The notes below the pieces were generated by a model. The model saw only the letters and a program-made list of their open reading frames with translations. It had not been told where the DNA came from and ran no database searches. A stretch of 64,000 bases of DNA from Vicinamibacteraceae bacterium (lineage in GTDB: Bacteria; Planctomycetota; Phycisphaerae; Phycisphaerales; UBA5793), in NCBI GenBank assembly GCA_011525805.1, contig WYBR01000028.1:62001-126000 (forward strand), in the 5' to 3' direction. Of the stretch, positions 33,520 to 43,034 are shown piece after piece (position 1 is the stretch's first letter; every line of letters begins with the position of its first letter). The translations under genes were made by a program, and so were the position numbers.

Positions 33520-34878
33520 ATGAGGTCTGTGCGGCTCCATGCATCATGGGTGGGCGCGTATGCCGCGTTGTTCGCAGCGCACGCGATCGCCCAGCCCACC
33601 GGCGTCAGCGGTTACGACCTCATCGAATTGCGGCCGGTGGAATGGCATCTCACAACGGCAGTTGATGCGCTGGATGACTATGCGCGAGTTCTGGTCACTT
33701 CGGGCAACGCTCCATCCACGCCGCTCGTCTGGATCAACGGGGAGCGGTTCATAATTCCATCTCCTCGGGGTTTCGGTCTCGTGCTCGCTCAGGACATCGG
33801 TTCCGCAGGAGTGGTCGTCGGCATTGCCTTCGAGGATCCCGGTCTGTTGATTCGTTCATTCGCGTGGACGGTCAGGGACGGCATTCATCTGTTGGATCTC
33901 CTGCCGGGCACCAGTACTGATTCGGTGCGAGCGGTCGATGAACGTCCATGGCCCGAATGTCTCATTGGCTGCGATTGTGGATTCACCATTACATATGCGA
34001 CGCTGTGGCGCGGCACAACGCCCACACAGGTCGGCGGCCCACGCAGCGCGATCGGCGCCGTGAACAACCTCGGCCACGCGGTTGGGGCGTCATACAACGA
34101 ACTCTACAGAGTCTCGCGTCCGACCCTCTGGCGCGACGGGCAGACCATCGACATCGGCGGCGAACCCGCCTGGCAGGACGGCGCGGCCATCTCAATCAAT
34201 GATCGCGACGAAGTCGTGGCCAGATTGACGGGATTCGGAGTCTTCCACTGGTATGCCGATCAGCGAACGCTGCTGCCGGACATCGGCGACTGCTCCTCTC
34301 GCGGCTGGGCCATCAACAACGCGGGACTGATCGCCGGCGAGTCGAATCCGGACCCACGGTGCCGCAGCGGTCGGCAGCATGCCGTGGCCTGGGAGCGCGA
34401 CGGCCAGCAATACACCCTCTTCGACCTCAATGAGTTCATCACGAGGCACCCTGGGATCACCCTGATCCTGGCCAAGGACATTAACGACGCCGGCCAGATT
34501 GCGGCCTTCGGTGAGTACGATGATGGGCGCGAACGGGGCTTCCTCGTGACGCCATACCGCTTCGAGATGTCCGATCCCGTGCCCGGCCGCGCGGGGACAA
34601 CGAACACGATCACCGTGACGGGCCTGCAACCGAATCAGCGCGTGCATCTCGTCTGGGGCACGCAGGAAGGCGCGCAGAAGGTTCGAGCCGCCTGCCCCGG
34701 CGGGACGCTGCTCATCCGCGACCCCATCGCCCTCCCCGCCGTCCGCGCCGACGTGAATGGAGTTGCGACGATCACAGTGAACGTCCCCCTCATCGCCCGC
34801 GGCCGCACAGTCCGCCTCCAGGCCGTCGCGCCGGTCGAGTGCGAGATCAGCCACACGATCACGTGGACGTTTGAGTGA
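33520..34878 (+). CDS. Secreted HAF-repeat-like protein
   Basis: 452 aa, ATG 33520 with AAGGAG at 7 nt: a strong start. N-terminal signal peptide (WVGAYAALFAAHAIAQP). The central part has repeats like AINDxGxIAG / INNAGLIAGESN, SINDRDEVVA, DINDAGQIAAFGEYDD and 'LWRDGQTIDIG', which are the HAF-type beta-strand repeats of exported proteins. The C-terminal 100 residues form a beta domain (GTTNTITVTGLQPNQRVHLV, VRAACPGGTLLI, PVECEISHT) that resembles the end of the SBBP protein at 13900. TATACT at 33481 may be a -10. Confidence 0.8.
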   Translation: MRSVRLHASWVGAYAALFAAHAIAQPTGVSGYDLIELRPVEWHLTTAVDALDDYARVLVTSGNAPSTPLVWINGERFIIPSPRGFGLVLAQDIGSAGVVVGIAFEDPGLLIRSFAWTVRDGIHLLDLLPGTSTDSVRAVDERPWPECLIGCDCGFTITYATLWRGTTPTQVGGPRSAIGAVNNLGHAVGASYNELYRVSRPTLWRDGQTIDIGGEPAWQDGAAISINDRDEVVARLTGFGVFHWYADQRTLLPDIGDCSSRGWAINNAGLIAGESNPDPRCRSGRQHAVAWERDGQQYTLFDLNEFITRHPGITLILAKDINDAGQIAAFGEYDDGRERGFLVTPYRFEMSDPVPGRAGTTNTITVTGLQPNQRVHLVWGTQEGAQKVRAACPGGTLLIRDPIALPAVRADVNGVATITVNVPLIARGRTVRLQAVAPVECEISHTITWTFE

Positions 34879-34885
34879 GGGGGGC

Positions 34886-34950
34886 AAAAGGCATTGGGCA
34901 CGGGACGCTGGGCACTGGGCACTGGGCACTGGGCACTTGGCACTTGGGGG
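34886..34950. repeat. 9-bp low-complexity tandem repeat
   Basis: 'gggcact' words repeat with a 9-10 bp period (e.g. gctgggcactgggcactggg). It follows the stop of the HAF protein gene and precedes coaE. Simple repeat, no coding content. The rest of the gap to 35041 carries 'cgcttatagttgcc' at about 35029, a possible -10 for coaE. Confidence 0.8.
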
Positions 34951-35041
34951 AAGGGGCCGGCGGCGGCGGATGGCCGGAGGGCCGCCTTGACCGCTCGCGA
35001 GTGCGTCGGGTGCGTTGCCGCTGGCCGCTTATAGTTGCCTC

Positions 35042-35716
35042 ATGACGAATGCCCCAGGCCCCTCCGCGAGCGGATCGGATCGCGCGCTCCCCGCCCCCGT
35101 CATCGGGATCGCGGGCGGGATCGGTTCGGGCAAGAGCGAGGTGGCGCGGCTGTTGGGGACGATGGGCTGCGCTGTGAGCCACTCGGACGACGACGTTCGG
35201 GAAGTGCTTGCGCGGCCGGAAGTTCGCGACACCCTGGCTCAGTGGTGGGGCCGAGGCATGCTCACCGCATCCGGAGAAGTCGATCGGAAGGCGGTGGCGC
35301 GGCTCGTCTTTGGCGACGAGGCGCAACGCCGCCGTCTTGAGGATTTGGTGCATCCGCTGGTCGAGGAGAAGCGTATGAGGAGTTGGCAGGACGCGGCCGC
35401 CGAGGGGTCGGTCGCGGCCTTTGTGATCGACGCCCCGCTGCTGTTTGAGGCGGGGCTGGACCGCCAGTGCGACGCGGTGATTTTCGTGGATGCTGCGGAA
35501 CCGGTTCGCGTGGAACGGGTGCGGGCGAGCCGGGGCTGGGACGCTGCGGAACTGCATCGCCGAGAAAAAAATCAGTGGCCCCTTGAAACGAAGCGGGAGC
35601 GGGCCGATCATTTGATTATCAACGACGGGGATGTCGCCGACCTTCAACGGCGCGTCCGGTCGATTCTCGACGAGATCCGGGCGAAGTTCGCCGACGCACG
35701 CTTCGACGAGGCGTGA
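35042..35716 (+). CDS. coaE: Dephospho-CoA kinase
   Basis: 224 aa from ATG 35042. Last step of coenzyme A synthesis, phosphorylating the ribose 3'-OH of dephospho-CoA. Motifs: P-loop [29 protein letters not shown], the lid [11 protein letters not shown], and [17 protein letters not shown]. The first 20 residues are a Pro/Ser-rich extension. Followed by rho after 172 bp, same strand. Confidence 0.96.
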   Translation: MTNAPGPSASGSDRALPAPVIGIAGGIGSGKSEVARLLGTMGCAVSHSDDDVREVLARPEVRDTLAQWWGRGMLTASGEVDRKAVARLVFGDEAQRRRLEDLVHPLVEEKRMRSWQDAAAEGSVAAFVIDAPLLFEAGLDRQCDAVIFVDAAEPVRVERVRASRGWDAAELHRREKNQWPLETKRERADHLIINDGDVADLQRRVRSILDEIRAKFADARFDEA

Positions 35717-35888
35717 ACCGCGGCTCACCGGAGTCGGCCTTTCGGGCCAAGGTTTCCCCCCTGCACGCAATCCGGTTGTCCGGACGCCTCGCCCCGGGGC
35801 CGACAGCCGACGCATTCCGGTCCTTGAGCGACGTTCCCGATCCGGGATGCGCCCCCTCCCCTCCGGTAATCCAAGAGCCGGTTCCATC

Positions 35889-37460
35889 ATGACAGCCGAA
35901 TCACCAAGTTCGCCCCCCGCAGACCAGGCCTCCGCAGGCCGCCCCTCGACAACGTGGAGTTCAACCGTGGACAGCAATCAGCAGACCGCGACGAAGCGCA
36001 AGAACGGCCAGAAGAAGGCGAACCGTCGCCGCCGCAAGAAGGGCAACGGCATGGGAGGCGGAGGCGGAGGCGGCGCCAGCAGCATCCAGCCGCCAGTGAA
36101 CCCGGCTGCGCTTCCCAAGGACGAAGACCTCGAAGCCGAAGCCCAGGCCCTGGCGACGCTTCCGCCGATGGACGCGTCGGGGGGCGGCGAAGGCGGCGAG
36201 GTCCTCCACATCTCGGAACTCCAGAACATGGAACTCGACGACCTGCTCAAGGTCGCCGAGAGCGAAGGCGTTACCGACACCGCCGGACTCAAGAAGCAGG
36301 AACTCATCTTCCGCATCCTCAAGGCGCGGATGGCCAACCAGGGTCTGATGGTCGGCGAGGGCGTGCTCGAGATTCTTCCCGACGGCTTTGGCTTTCTGCG
36401 CTCGCCCGCCTACTCGTACCTGCCCTGCCCCGACGACATTTATGTCAGCCCGAGCCAGATCCGGCGCTTCGGACTGCGGCAGGGGTGCATCATCGAAGGC
36501 ACCGTGCGCCCGCCCAAAGAGTCGGAGCGGTACTTCGCCCTGCTGCGGGTGGACCGGGTGAACGGCCGCACGCCCGACGCCCTGCACCATCTGCCGACGT
36601 TCGAGGATCTCACCCCGCTCCACCCGGACAAGCGGCTGGTGCTCGAAACGACGTCGAAAGAGATCAACATGCGGGTGGTCGATCTCGTGACGCCGCTGGG
36701 CAAGGGCCAGCGGGCGCTGATCGTCGCCCCGCCGCGCACCGGCAAGACGGTGCTGCTGCAGAAGATGGCCAACGCGATCATCAAGAACTGCCCGGGGACG
36801 AAGATCATCGTGCTGCTCATCGACGAGCGTCCCGAGGAGGTGACGGACTTCCGCCGCAACACGCCGCCCGAGGTCGAAGTCATTGCCTCGACCTTCGACG
36901 AGCAGACGGCCCGTCACGTGCAGGTCGCGGAGATGGTCATCGACAAGGCGAAGCGCTACGTGGAGTTCGGCGAGGACTGCGTGATCCTGCTCGACTCGAT
37001 CACGCGACTGGCGCGGGCGTACAACAACGAGATGCCGCACTCGGGCAAGATCGGGACGGGCGGCATCGACACGGGCGCGCTTCAGAAGCCCAAGAAGTTT
37101 TTCGGGGCGGCCCGCAACATCGAGAACGGCGGCTCTCTCACCATCATCGCCACCGCCCTCATCGACACCGGCAGCCGGGCGGATGACATCATCTTCGAGG
37201 AGTTCAAGGGCACGGGCAACAGCGAATTGCACCTTGACCGCCGCCTCGTCGCCAAGCGCATCTATCCGTCCATTGACATCAGCGCCTCGGGGACGCGGCG
37301 CGAGGAACTGCTGCTCGATCCCAAGGAACTCGAACTCGTCTACCGGCTGCGCAAGGTGCTCAGCGACATGAACGTGGTGGAGGCGATGGAACTGCTCAAG
37401 TCGCGCCTGGAGAAGACCAGTTCCAACGCCGAGTTCCTCATGACGATGAACCTGAGTTAG
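35889..37460 (+). CDS. rho: Transcription termination factor Rho
   Basis: 523 aa from ATG 35889. RNA-dependent hexameric ATPase/translocase. The first about 70 residues are Ser/Pro then very basic ([16 protein letters not shown]) and Gly-rich, followed by an Ala/Glu linker: an extra N-terminal RNA-contact region, common in GC-rich bacteria. The Rho N-domain begins at [43 protein letters not shown]; Walker [13 protein letters not shown]; Walker B-like [17 protein letters not shown]-loop/R-loop [21 protein letters not shown]-terminus normal. Complete gene. Confidence 0.97.
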   Translation: MTAESPSSPPADQASAGRPSTTWSSTVDSNQQTATKRKNGQKKANRRRRKKGNGMGGGGGGGASSIQPPVNPAALPKDEDLEAEAQALATLPPMDASGGGEGGEVLHISELQNMELDDLLKVAESEGVTDTAGLKKQELIFRILKARMANQGLMVGEGVLEILPDGFGFLRSPAYSYLPCPDDIYVSPSQIRRFGLRQGCIIEGTVRPPKESERYFALLRVDRVNGRTPDALHHLPTFEDLTPLHPDKRLVLETTSKEINMRVVDLVTPLGKGQRALIVAPPRTGKTVLLQKMANAIIKNCPGTKIIVLLIDERPEEVTDFRRNTPPEVEVIASTFDEQTARHVQVAEMVIDKAKRYVEFGEDCVILLDSITRLARAYNNEMPHSGKIGTGGIDTGALQKPKKFFGAARNIENGGSLTIIATALIDTGSRADDIIFEEFKGTGNSELHLDRRLVAKRIYPSIDISASGTRREELLLDPKELELVYRLRKVLSDMNVVEAMELLKSRLEKTSSNAEFLMTMNLS

Positions 37461-37545
37461 CACTCTCCGGCCCGGACGGGCCGCGCCGCGCGAAGATCGA
37501 CCGGCCCGCCGTTTGCGGGCACCGGGCGCCGCGGCGGAAAGTGGG

Positions 37546-38691
37546 ATGCGCGACGTGGTGGAAATGGCGTCCAGGCCCGAGGGGACAGCGGAGAGCGAGG
37601 GGCGGCCCGTGCCCGCCGGCGGCGCCTGCCACGCCTTCTTCGCCTTTGACGTCGGATTCGCCATCGACCTCGACGAGGCGGAGCGGGCGCTCGCAACCGC
37701 GAGCCGGCGCGCCGTCATCCAGAAGAAGAAGCGGGCGCCGCAGTCGATCCAGACGCAGTCGCGTCCGCTGCGCCTGACGCTCGCTTCGGAGCCGTTCGAG
37801 GCGGCCGGCTCGGTTTCGGCCGCGACGGTGGACGTGAACCTGTACGATTTCGGCGCGGCGTCGGTGCGCTTCACCTTTCCTCTGAACTGCGCGCTTGGGG
37901 ACCTCGTGGCGCTGAGCGAGGCGCTCTACGACCACGGACCATTGGCGCTGGAGGCGCGGCGGCACCTTGAAGGCGTGATCGGCGCCCTCGGACGGGCGGT
38001 GAGCAAACCCGGCCTCGCGCCGGCGGTTGAGGACTACGTCGTCTTTGAGATCGACCAGCCCCCGGGCGCGTCGGTGGACGCCTTCCTGACGGGCCACCGG
38101 GAGATCATCGCCCGCATCCTCCGGGCCGAGCATGACTTCCTCTCTCAGCAGGAAGTTGGCGATGCGCTGGCGCAGACGACGGCGTACGGCTCGCGCGACG
38201 CCGCCGTCATCGACTGGCACGCGGCGCTGCTCCTCGGGCCCGACGCCGAGGATGTCCGCTCGATCCTCGAATACGCCAACGTGCAACTCGTGCAGATGCG
38301 CTCGCTGGACGACGAACTGGAGCGCATTCTCGACGCGTCGTACGAATTGCTCGCCCGCTTCAAGGGCTGGCGTCAGACGTTTCTGGGGATCGGCGGAAGC
38401 GAACTTCGGCGCCTGGGCGCGCTGCACGCCGATTCAGCCGTGCTCTTCGAGGCCGCCACGCACTCGATGAAACTCGTCGGCGACCAGTACCTCTCTCGCG
38501 TCTACCGCGCCGTCTCGCAGCGATTCCACCTGCCGCAGTGGGGCGCCAACATCAACCGCAAACTTGAGACGATCGACACCATCTACGACCGCATGAACGA
38601 GCGGCAGTCATCGGTGCGAATGGAACTGCTTGAGTGGATTATCATCATCTTGATTCTGATCGAAGTTGTGAAGGGGTTTCTGCCCGCGTGA
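37546..38691 (+). CDS. RMD1/DUF155 family membrane-anchored protein
   Basis: 381 aa from ATG 37546 (GGAAAG upstream); ATG 37564 is an alternative. The body has the DUF155 pattern: VNLYDFGAASVRFTFPL, EALYDHGPLALEARRHLEGV, EDYVVFEI, then helical ILEYANVQLVQMRSLDDELE. The protein ends in one transmembrane helix (LLEWIIIILILIEVVKGFL), so it is likely tail-anchored in the inner membrane with its body in the cytosol. In yeast, relatives (Rmd1, Rmd8) affect meiosis; the bacterial function is unknown. It follows rho by 85 bp. Confidence 0.88.
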   Translation: MRDVVEMASRPEGTAESEGRPVPAGGACHAFFAFDVGFAIDLDEAERALATASRRAVIQKKKRAPQSIQTQSRPLRLTLASEPFEAAGSVSAATVDVNLYDFGAASVRFTFPLNCALGDLVALSEALYDHGPLALEARRHLEGVIGALGRAVSKPGLAPAVEDYVVFEIDQPPGASVDAFLTGHREIIARILRAEHDFLSQQEVGDALAQTTAYGSRDAAVIDWHAALLLGPDAEDVRSILEYANVQLVQMRSLDDELERILDASYELLARFKGWRQTFLGIGGSELRRLGALHADSAVLFEAATHSMKLVGDQYLSRVYRAVSQRFHLPQWGANINRKLETIDTIYDRMNERQSSVRMELLEWIIIILILIEVVKGFLPA

Positions 38692-38770
38692 GGCGCTTTG
38701 GAGCGCCGCGCCCAGCGCCGCGGGGTCATGATGCGAAGACGCAAGCGGTCTCGTACGGCGCATGGCGCCC

Positions 38771-38866
38771 TCATGCCTGATGCCTAATGCCTATTGCCTA
38801 TTGCCTGATGCCTGATGCCTAGTGCCTGGTGCCCAGTGCCTATTGCCCAATGCCTGACGCCTCTTC
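38771..38866. repeat. 9-10 bp low-complexity tandem repeat upstream of peptide-ligase operon
   Basis: About ten words 'tgatgcct', 'attgcct', 'agtgcct' and 'cctggtgcc' repeat with a 9-10 bp period up to the C39-like gene start at 38870. No SD is visible within it, so the operon's initiation region is embedded in repeat DNA. No gene. Confidence 0.85.
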
Positions 38867-38869
38867 CCC

Positions 38870-39628
38870 ATGAAGACCCACCTCCAGTTCGACATCAAGG
38901 CGCAGCCCGACGACACGACGTGCGGACCGACGTGCCTGCAGGCGGTCTACGAGTATTACGGAGACGAGATCGAACTCGATGACGTGATCCGCGAAACGGG
39001 GCGACTGGCCGACGGGGGCACCCTCGCCGTCATGCTCGCCAATCATGCGATCAGGCGGGGCTACAAGGCCCGTATTTACACCTGGAATCTCGACCTCTTC
39101 GACCCGACGTGGTTCGGCCCCGACGCGCCCGACCTCGCCGAGCGCCTCACGCGGCAACTCGCGTTCAAGACCTCGCCGCGCCTCCATCACGCCACGCATC
39201 TTTATCTCGACTTCCTCACGCACGGTGGAGAGGTCCGGTTCACCGACATGAACGCGGCCTTGTTTCGCAAGTACCTCAAGCGCGGCATCCCGATCCTCAC
39301 CGGGCTGAGCGCGACCTACCTCTACGACTGCTCGCGCGAGATTTTCCCGAACGACCGGGCGGTCGCGGACGACCTGCGAGGCGAGCCGACCGGCCACTTT
39401 GTCGTGCTATGCGGCTACGACCCGAAGGATCGTCAGGTGCTCGTCGCCGACCCGCTGGGCTCCAATCCGCAGACCCCCGACCGGCGCTACCACGTGGACA
39501 TCGACCGGCTCATCTGCTCGATCATGCTCGGGACGATCACCTACGACGCCAACCTGTTGATCCTCAGACCCCTCGAGTCCAAAGAAAGAGTAGAGGCGAC
39601 GCATGTCCGCCCTGATCGTCGTCAGTGA
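38870..39628 (+). CDS. C39-like papain-fold peptidase
   Basis: 252 aa. Peptidase C39-like domain: the oxyanion Gln is in FDIKAQPDDTTCGPTCLQA with nucleophile Cys (TTCGPTC), then YYGDEIELDDVI; the catalytic His is in PTGHFVVLCGYD and the Asp in VLVADPLGSN. Family members cut peptides, often at a Gly-Gly leader, or remove modifying groups. There is no signal or transmembrane segment here, so it is cytosolic. First gene of a four-gene operon: its last 26 bp overlap the ATP-grasp start. A likely role is trimming or maturation of a peptide made by the neighbouring ligases (inference). Confidence 0.85.
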   Translation: MKTHLQFDIKAQPDDTTCGPTCLQAVYEYYGDEIELDDVIRETGRLADGGTLAVMLANHAIRRGYKARIYTWNLDLFDPTWFGPDAPDLAERLTRQLAFKTSPRLHHATHLYLDFLTHGGEVRFTDMNAALFRKYLKRGIPILTGLSATYLYDCSREIFPNDRAVADDLRGEPTGHFVVLCGYDPKDRQVLVADPLGSNPQTPDRRYHVDIDRLICSIMLGTITYDANLLILRPLESKERVEATHVRPDRRQ

Positions 39629-41072
39629 TCCTGACGACTGGCCTTCCAGCGTGCCCGGTGTGGAGGTCGTGTCCGGCCGCAGTTACCTCACGGACGCGGC
39701 CTACAGCGAGCGGCGCCGCACACGGGTCTTCAACCTCAGCCGCTCCTACCGCTACCAGTCCACCGGCTACTACGTGTCGCTTCTCGCCGCCGCCCGCGGC
39801 CACCGGCCCCTGCCGAGCGTCACCACCATTCAGGACATGCGCTCGCTGACGATCGTCCGCTCTGTCACCGACGACCTCGACGATCTCGTGCAGCACTGCC
39901 TCGGGCCGATCCAGTCGGACCATTTCGTGCTCAGCGTGTACTTCGGGCACAACATGGCGCAGCGCTACACGCGGCTGGCGCTGCAACTGTTCAACCTCTT
40001 CCCGGCGCCGATGCTGAGGGCGCACTTCGTGCGCGACGACCGCTGGCGGCTGGTTCACATCAAGCCGATCCCGGCCAGCGACGTACCGGATTCGCACTGG
40101 CCGTATCTCATCGACGTGGCGACGCGGCACTTCGCCGGGCACACGCGGAGCGTCTCTCGTCCCCGGGCGGCTCAGTACGACATGGCCGTTCTCCACGACC
40201 CGAAGGCCGACGACTCGCCCTCCAACGAGAAGGCCTTGCGGAAGTTCACCCGCGCCGCCGAGCAGGTCGGCTTTGACGCCACGATGATCACCAAGGACGA
40301 CTACGGTCGCATCGGCGAGTTTGACGCCCTCTTCATCCGCGAGACGACCGCGGTCAATCATCACACGTTCCGCTTCTCCCGCCGCGCCGCCGCCGAGGGG
40401 CTCGTCGTGATCGACGACCCCGAGTCGATCGTCCGCTGCACGAACAAGGTCTACCTCGCCGAGGCGCTGCTCCGCCACCACATCCCCTCGCCGCGCACGC
40501 TCATCGTTCACCGTGGCAACGTGGACCAGATCGTGCCCACGCTCGGCCTGCCCTGCGTGCTCAAGCAGCCCGACAGTTCCTTTTCGCACGGCGTCGTGAA
40601 GGTAACCACGGATGAGGAACTCGGCGCCCGCGTCGAGGAACTGCTCGAGAAGTCCGACCTGCTCGTGGCGCAGGAGTTTCTGCCGACGGACTTCGACTGG
40701 CGCATCGGCGTCTTCGCGGGCCAGCCCTTGTGGGCCTGCCGCTACCACATGGCCCGCAAGCACTGGCAGATCGTCAAGCACGACCGCGATGGATCGCACT
40801 CCTACGGCAAGGTCGATTGCTGCCCCGTCGATGAGGCGCCCCGGCCCATCGTCCGCGCCGCCGTCCGCGCCGCGCGCCTCATGGGCAACGGGCTTTACGG
40901 CGTCGATCTCAAGGAGGTGAAGCGCAAGGGCATCGTCGTCGAAGTCAACGACAACCCCAACATCGACGCCGGCTTCGAGGACCGGATCCTCAAGGATGAT
41001 CTCTATCTCCGCATCATGAACGGCTTTCTCACCCGCGTCCGTGCGCGAACCGAAGGAAAGGCTCGACTGTGA
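39603..41072 (+). CDS. RimK-like ATP-grasp ligase with RLAN N-terminal domain
   Basis: 489 aa. ATP-dependent carboxylate-amine ligase. Residues 1-190 form the RLAN-type domain (MSALIVVSDPDDWPSSVPGV, VFNLSRSYRYQSTGYYVSLL, RGHRPLPSV), known only beside RimK-like ATP-grasp modules. The ATP-grasp core has VLKQPDSSFSHGVVKV (Lys contact), LVAQEFLPTDFDWRIGVF and the metal-binding VEVNDNPNIDAGFED with paired Asn/Glu. RimK relatives add glutamate or other amino acids to proteins or peptides. Overlaps with the genes on both sides (26 bp with the peptidase, GTGA with GCS2), so products are probably made in fixed ratio. Confidence 0.92.
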   Translation: MSALIVVSDPDDWPSSVPGVEVVSGRSYLTDAAYSERRRTRVFNLSRSYRYQSTGYYVSLLAAARGHRPLPSVTTIQDMRSLTIVRSVTDDLDDLVQHCLGPIQSDHFVLSVYFGHNMAQRYTRLALQLFNLFPAPMLRAHFVRDDRWRLVHIKPIPASDVPDSHWPYLIDVATRHFAGHTRSVSRPRAAQYDMAVLHDPKADDSPSNEKALRKFTRAAEQVGFDATMITKDDYGRIGEFDALFIRETTAVNHHTFRFSRRAAAEGLVVIDDPESIVRCTNKVYLAEALLRHHIPSPRTLIVHRGNVDQIVPTLGLPCVLKQPDSSFSHGVVKVTTDEELGARVEELLEKSDLLVAQEFLPTDFDWRIGVFAGQPLWACRYHMARKHWQIVKHDRDGSHSYGKVDCCPVDEAPRPIVRAAVRAARLMGNGLYGVDLKEVKRKGIVVEVNDNPNIDAGFEDRILKDDLYLRIMNGFLTRVRARTEGKARL

Positions 41073-42322
41073 TCGAACCCACGCGAACGCTCCGCCTGTT
41101 CGAGGCCTTCGGCGTCGAACTCGAATACATGATCGTCCGGGACGGCACGCTGGACGTCATGCCGATCTGCGATGAGGTCATCCGCAGCGCCGCCGGGTCG
41201 TACGCGTCGGACTTCGAGGCCGGGGAGATCACCTGGTCCAACGAACTCGCCCTGCACGTCATCGAACTCAAGACCACCGAGCCGGCCCGCGCCATCGATC
41301 CGCTGATCGATCCGTTCAATGCGCAGGTCCGCGCGATCAACTCCATCCTCGAGCCGATGGGCGGCCGCCTCATGCCCGGCGCCATGCACCCCTGGATGGA
41401 TCCGCACGCTGAAATGCGCCTCTGGCCGCATGAGTACAGCCCGACGTACGAGGCCTTTGACCGCATCTTCTCCTGCCAGGGGCACGGCTGGGCGAATCTC
41501 CAGAGCGCGCATCTCAACCTGCCCTTCGGCAGCGACGAAGAGTTCGGCCGTCTCCACGCGGCGATTCGCCTCGTCCTGCCCATTCTCCCGGCGCTCGCCG
41601 CGAGTTCGCCCGTTGTGGATGGGAAGGTGACGGGCGTGCTCGACAACCGCCTCGAAGTCTACCGCCGCAACGCCCAGCGCGTGCCGAGCGTGAGCGGGGC
41701 GGTGATTCCCGAGGCCGTCTATACCCGCGCTGCCTACGAGACGGAGATCCTGGCGCGCCTCTACGCCGACATCGCCCCCCTCGATCCCGCCGGCATCCTC
41801 CAGCACGAGTGGCTCAACGCCCGCGGCGCCATCGCCCGCTTTGATCGCCATGCCATCGAGATCCGCGTCCTCGACGTGCAGGAGACCGTTTCGGCCGATC
41901 TCGCCGTCCTGCGCGCCGTCGTCGAAGTCGTCCGTGCGCTGTGCGCGCAGAAGTGGTGCGACACGCGCTCGCAGATGGCCTGGCCGATCGCGCCGCTCGC
42001 CGACATCTTCCTCGCCACCGTGCGCGCCGCCGAGAATGCGCCGATCAACGACGCCGCCTACCTCGAACTCTTCGGCCTGCGCGGCTCGCGCCCCTGCACG
42101 GCCGGGCAACTCTGGCATCACCTCGCCGAGTCGCTCCTCTTTCCAAACCCGAGCATCTCCGCCGACCTCAAGAGCGCCCTGCGGACGATCCTCTCGCAGG
42201 GCACGCTTGCGACGCGATTGACCCGCGCCCTCGGCCCTCAGCCCGATCGAAGGGCGCTCTCGCAGACCTACGGCCGCCTGTGCGAATGCCTCGAGCAGGG
42301 AGAGATGTTCGTTGAAGCGTAA
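41069..42322 (+). CDS. GCS2-type carboxylate-amine ligase
   Basis: 417 aa from a GTG overlapping the previous stop (GTGA). Glutamate-cysteine-ligase-2 family: forms a gamma-glutamyl or similar amide bond at the expense of ATP. Signs: FGVELEYMIVRDG (Glu ligands of Mg), NELALHVIELKTTEPA, GAMHPWMDPHAEM, the SAHLNLPFGSDEEFGRLH block, NRLEVYRRN and the basic RFDRHAIEIRVLDVQE. No cysteine-ligase-specific N-terminal part. Together with the ATP-grasp, peptidase and formylglutamate amidohydrolase genes it makes a likely peptide-synthesis operon. Overlaps the next gene by 11 bp. Confidence 0.92.
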   Translation: MIEPTRTLRLFEAFGVELEYMIVRDGTLDVMPICDEVIRSAAGSYASDFEAGEITWSNELALHVIELKTTEPARAIDPLIDPFNAQVRAINSILEPMGGRLMPGAMHPWMDPHAEMRLWPHEYSPTYEAFDRIFSCQGHGWANLQSAHLNLPFGSDEEFGRLHAAIRLVLPILPALAASSPVVDGKVTGVLDNRLEVYRRNAQRVPSVSGAVIPEAVYTRAAYETEILARLYADIAPLDPAGILQHEWLNARGAIARFDRHAIEIRVLDVQETVSADLAVLRAVVEVVRALCAQKWCDTRSQMAWPIAPLADIFLATVRAAENAPINDAAYLELFGLRGSRPCTAGQLWHHLAESLLFPNPSISADLKSALRTILSQGTLATRLTRALGPQPDRRALSQTYGRLCECLEQGEMFVEA

Positions 42323-43028
42323 GCGGGCGCCGGCGATTCTCATCACCTGCGAGCACGGGGGCAACCGCGTGCCGCCGCGCTACGCCGTCCTCTTCGCGCC
42401 ACACCAGGCCCTGCTCCAAACGCACCGCGGCTGGGATCCCGGCGCGCTCGACCTGGCCCGCGTCTTCGCCCGCGACCTTCGCGCGCCGCTCATTTACTCG
42501 ACGACGACTCGGCTGCTCGTTGAACTCAACCGCTCCGAGCATCATCGCTCGCTCTTCTCGGCGATCACGCGCGACCTGCCGGCGCCCGAGAAGCAGCGCA
42601 TCCTTGAGCGCTGGTATTACCCGCATCGGCGCCGGGTCGTCGAGCGCGCCCAGCGCGGCATCGACGAAGCCGGCGCCGTCCTCCACCTCGCCATGCACAC
42701 CTTCACTCCCGTGCTTGACGGCGTGACGCGCCCCACCGACGTCGGCCTGCTCTTCGACCCCTCGCGCGCTTTCGAGCGACGCTTCTGCACGCGCTGGCAG
42801 AGCCTCCTGCGCGAGGCCCGGCCGGACCTGACCATTCACCGCAACCGGCCCTACCGCGGCGTCTCCGACGGCCTGGGCACTTCGCTGCGCCGGCGCTGGC
42901 CCGCCTCGAAGTACGCCGCCGTCGAACTTGAAGTGAATCAGAAGTTCGCCATCGGGCCGCGCGCCGCGTGGCGCGCGCTCATTGGCGATCTCATGGCCAC
43001 GGCCCGCGCCGCCGCCGCCGGTCAATAG
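42312..43028 (+). CDS. N-formylglutamate amidohydrolase family protein
   Basis: 238 aa, starting at a TTG (42312) inside the end of the GCS2 gene with GGGAG 9 nt upstream. Family signs: ILITCEHGGNRVPPRY, THRGWDPGALDLARVFA, LVELNRSEHHRSLFS, HTFTPVLDG, and DVGLLFDPSR, with His/Glu/Asp pattern for a Zn-dependent hydrolase. It is not next to histidine-degradation (hut) genes; instead it ends the ligase operon, so its amide substrate is more likely the operon's product or an intermediate. Its stop is 6 bp from the stop of the convergent amidotransferase. Confidence 0.9.
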   Translation: MKRKRAPAILITCEHGGNRVPPRYAVLFAPHQALLQTHRGWDPGALDLARVFARDLRAPLIYSTTTRLLVELNRSEHHRSLFSAITRDLPAPEKQRILERWYYPHRRRVVERAQRGIDEAGAVLHLAMHTFTPVLDGVTRPTDVGLLFDPSRAFERRFCTRWQSLLREARPDLTIHRNRPYRGVSDGLGTSLRRRWPASKYAAVELEVNQKFAIGPRAAWRALIGDLMATARAAAAGQ

Positions 43029-43034
43029 GGCGAA

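Noticed and set aside
35961-37874. Long minus-strand open frame antisense to rho
   Set aside because: Rho has all its motifs on the plus strand; the antisense frame has composition bias only. Similar shadows at 7397-8845, 10866-12632, 16861-18072 and 41003-42364 were rejected for the same reason.
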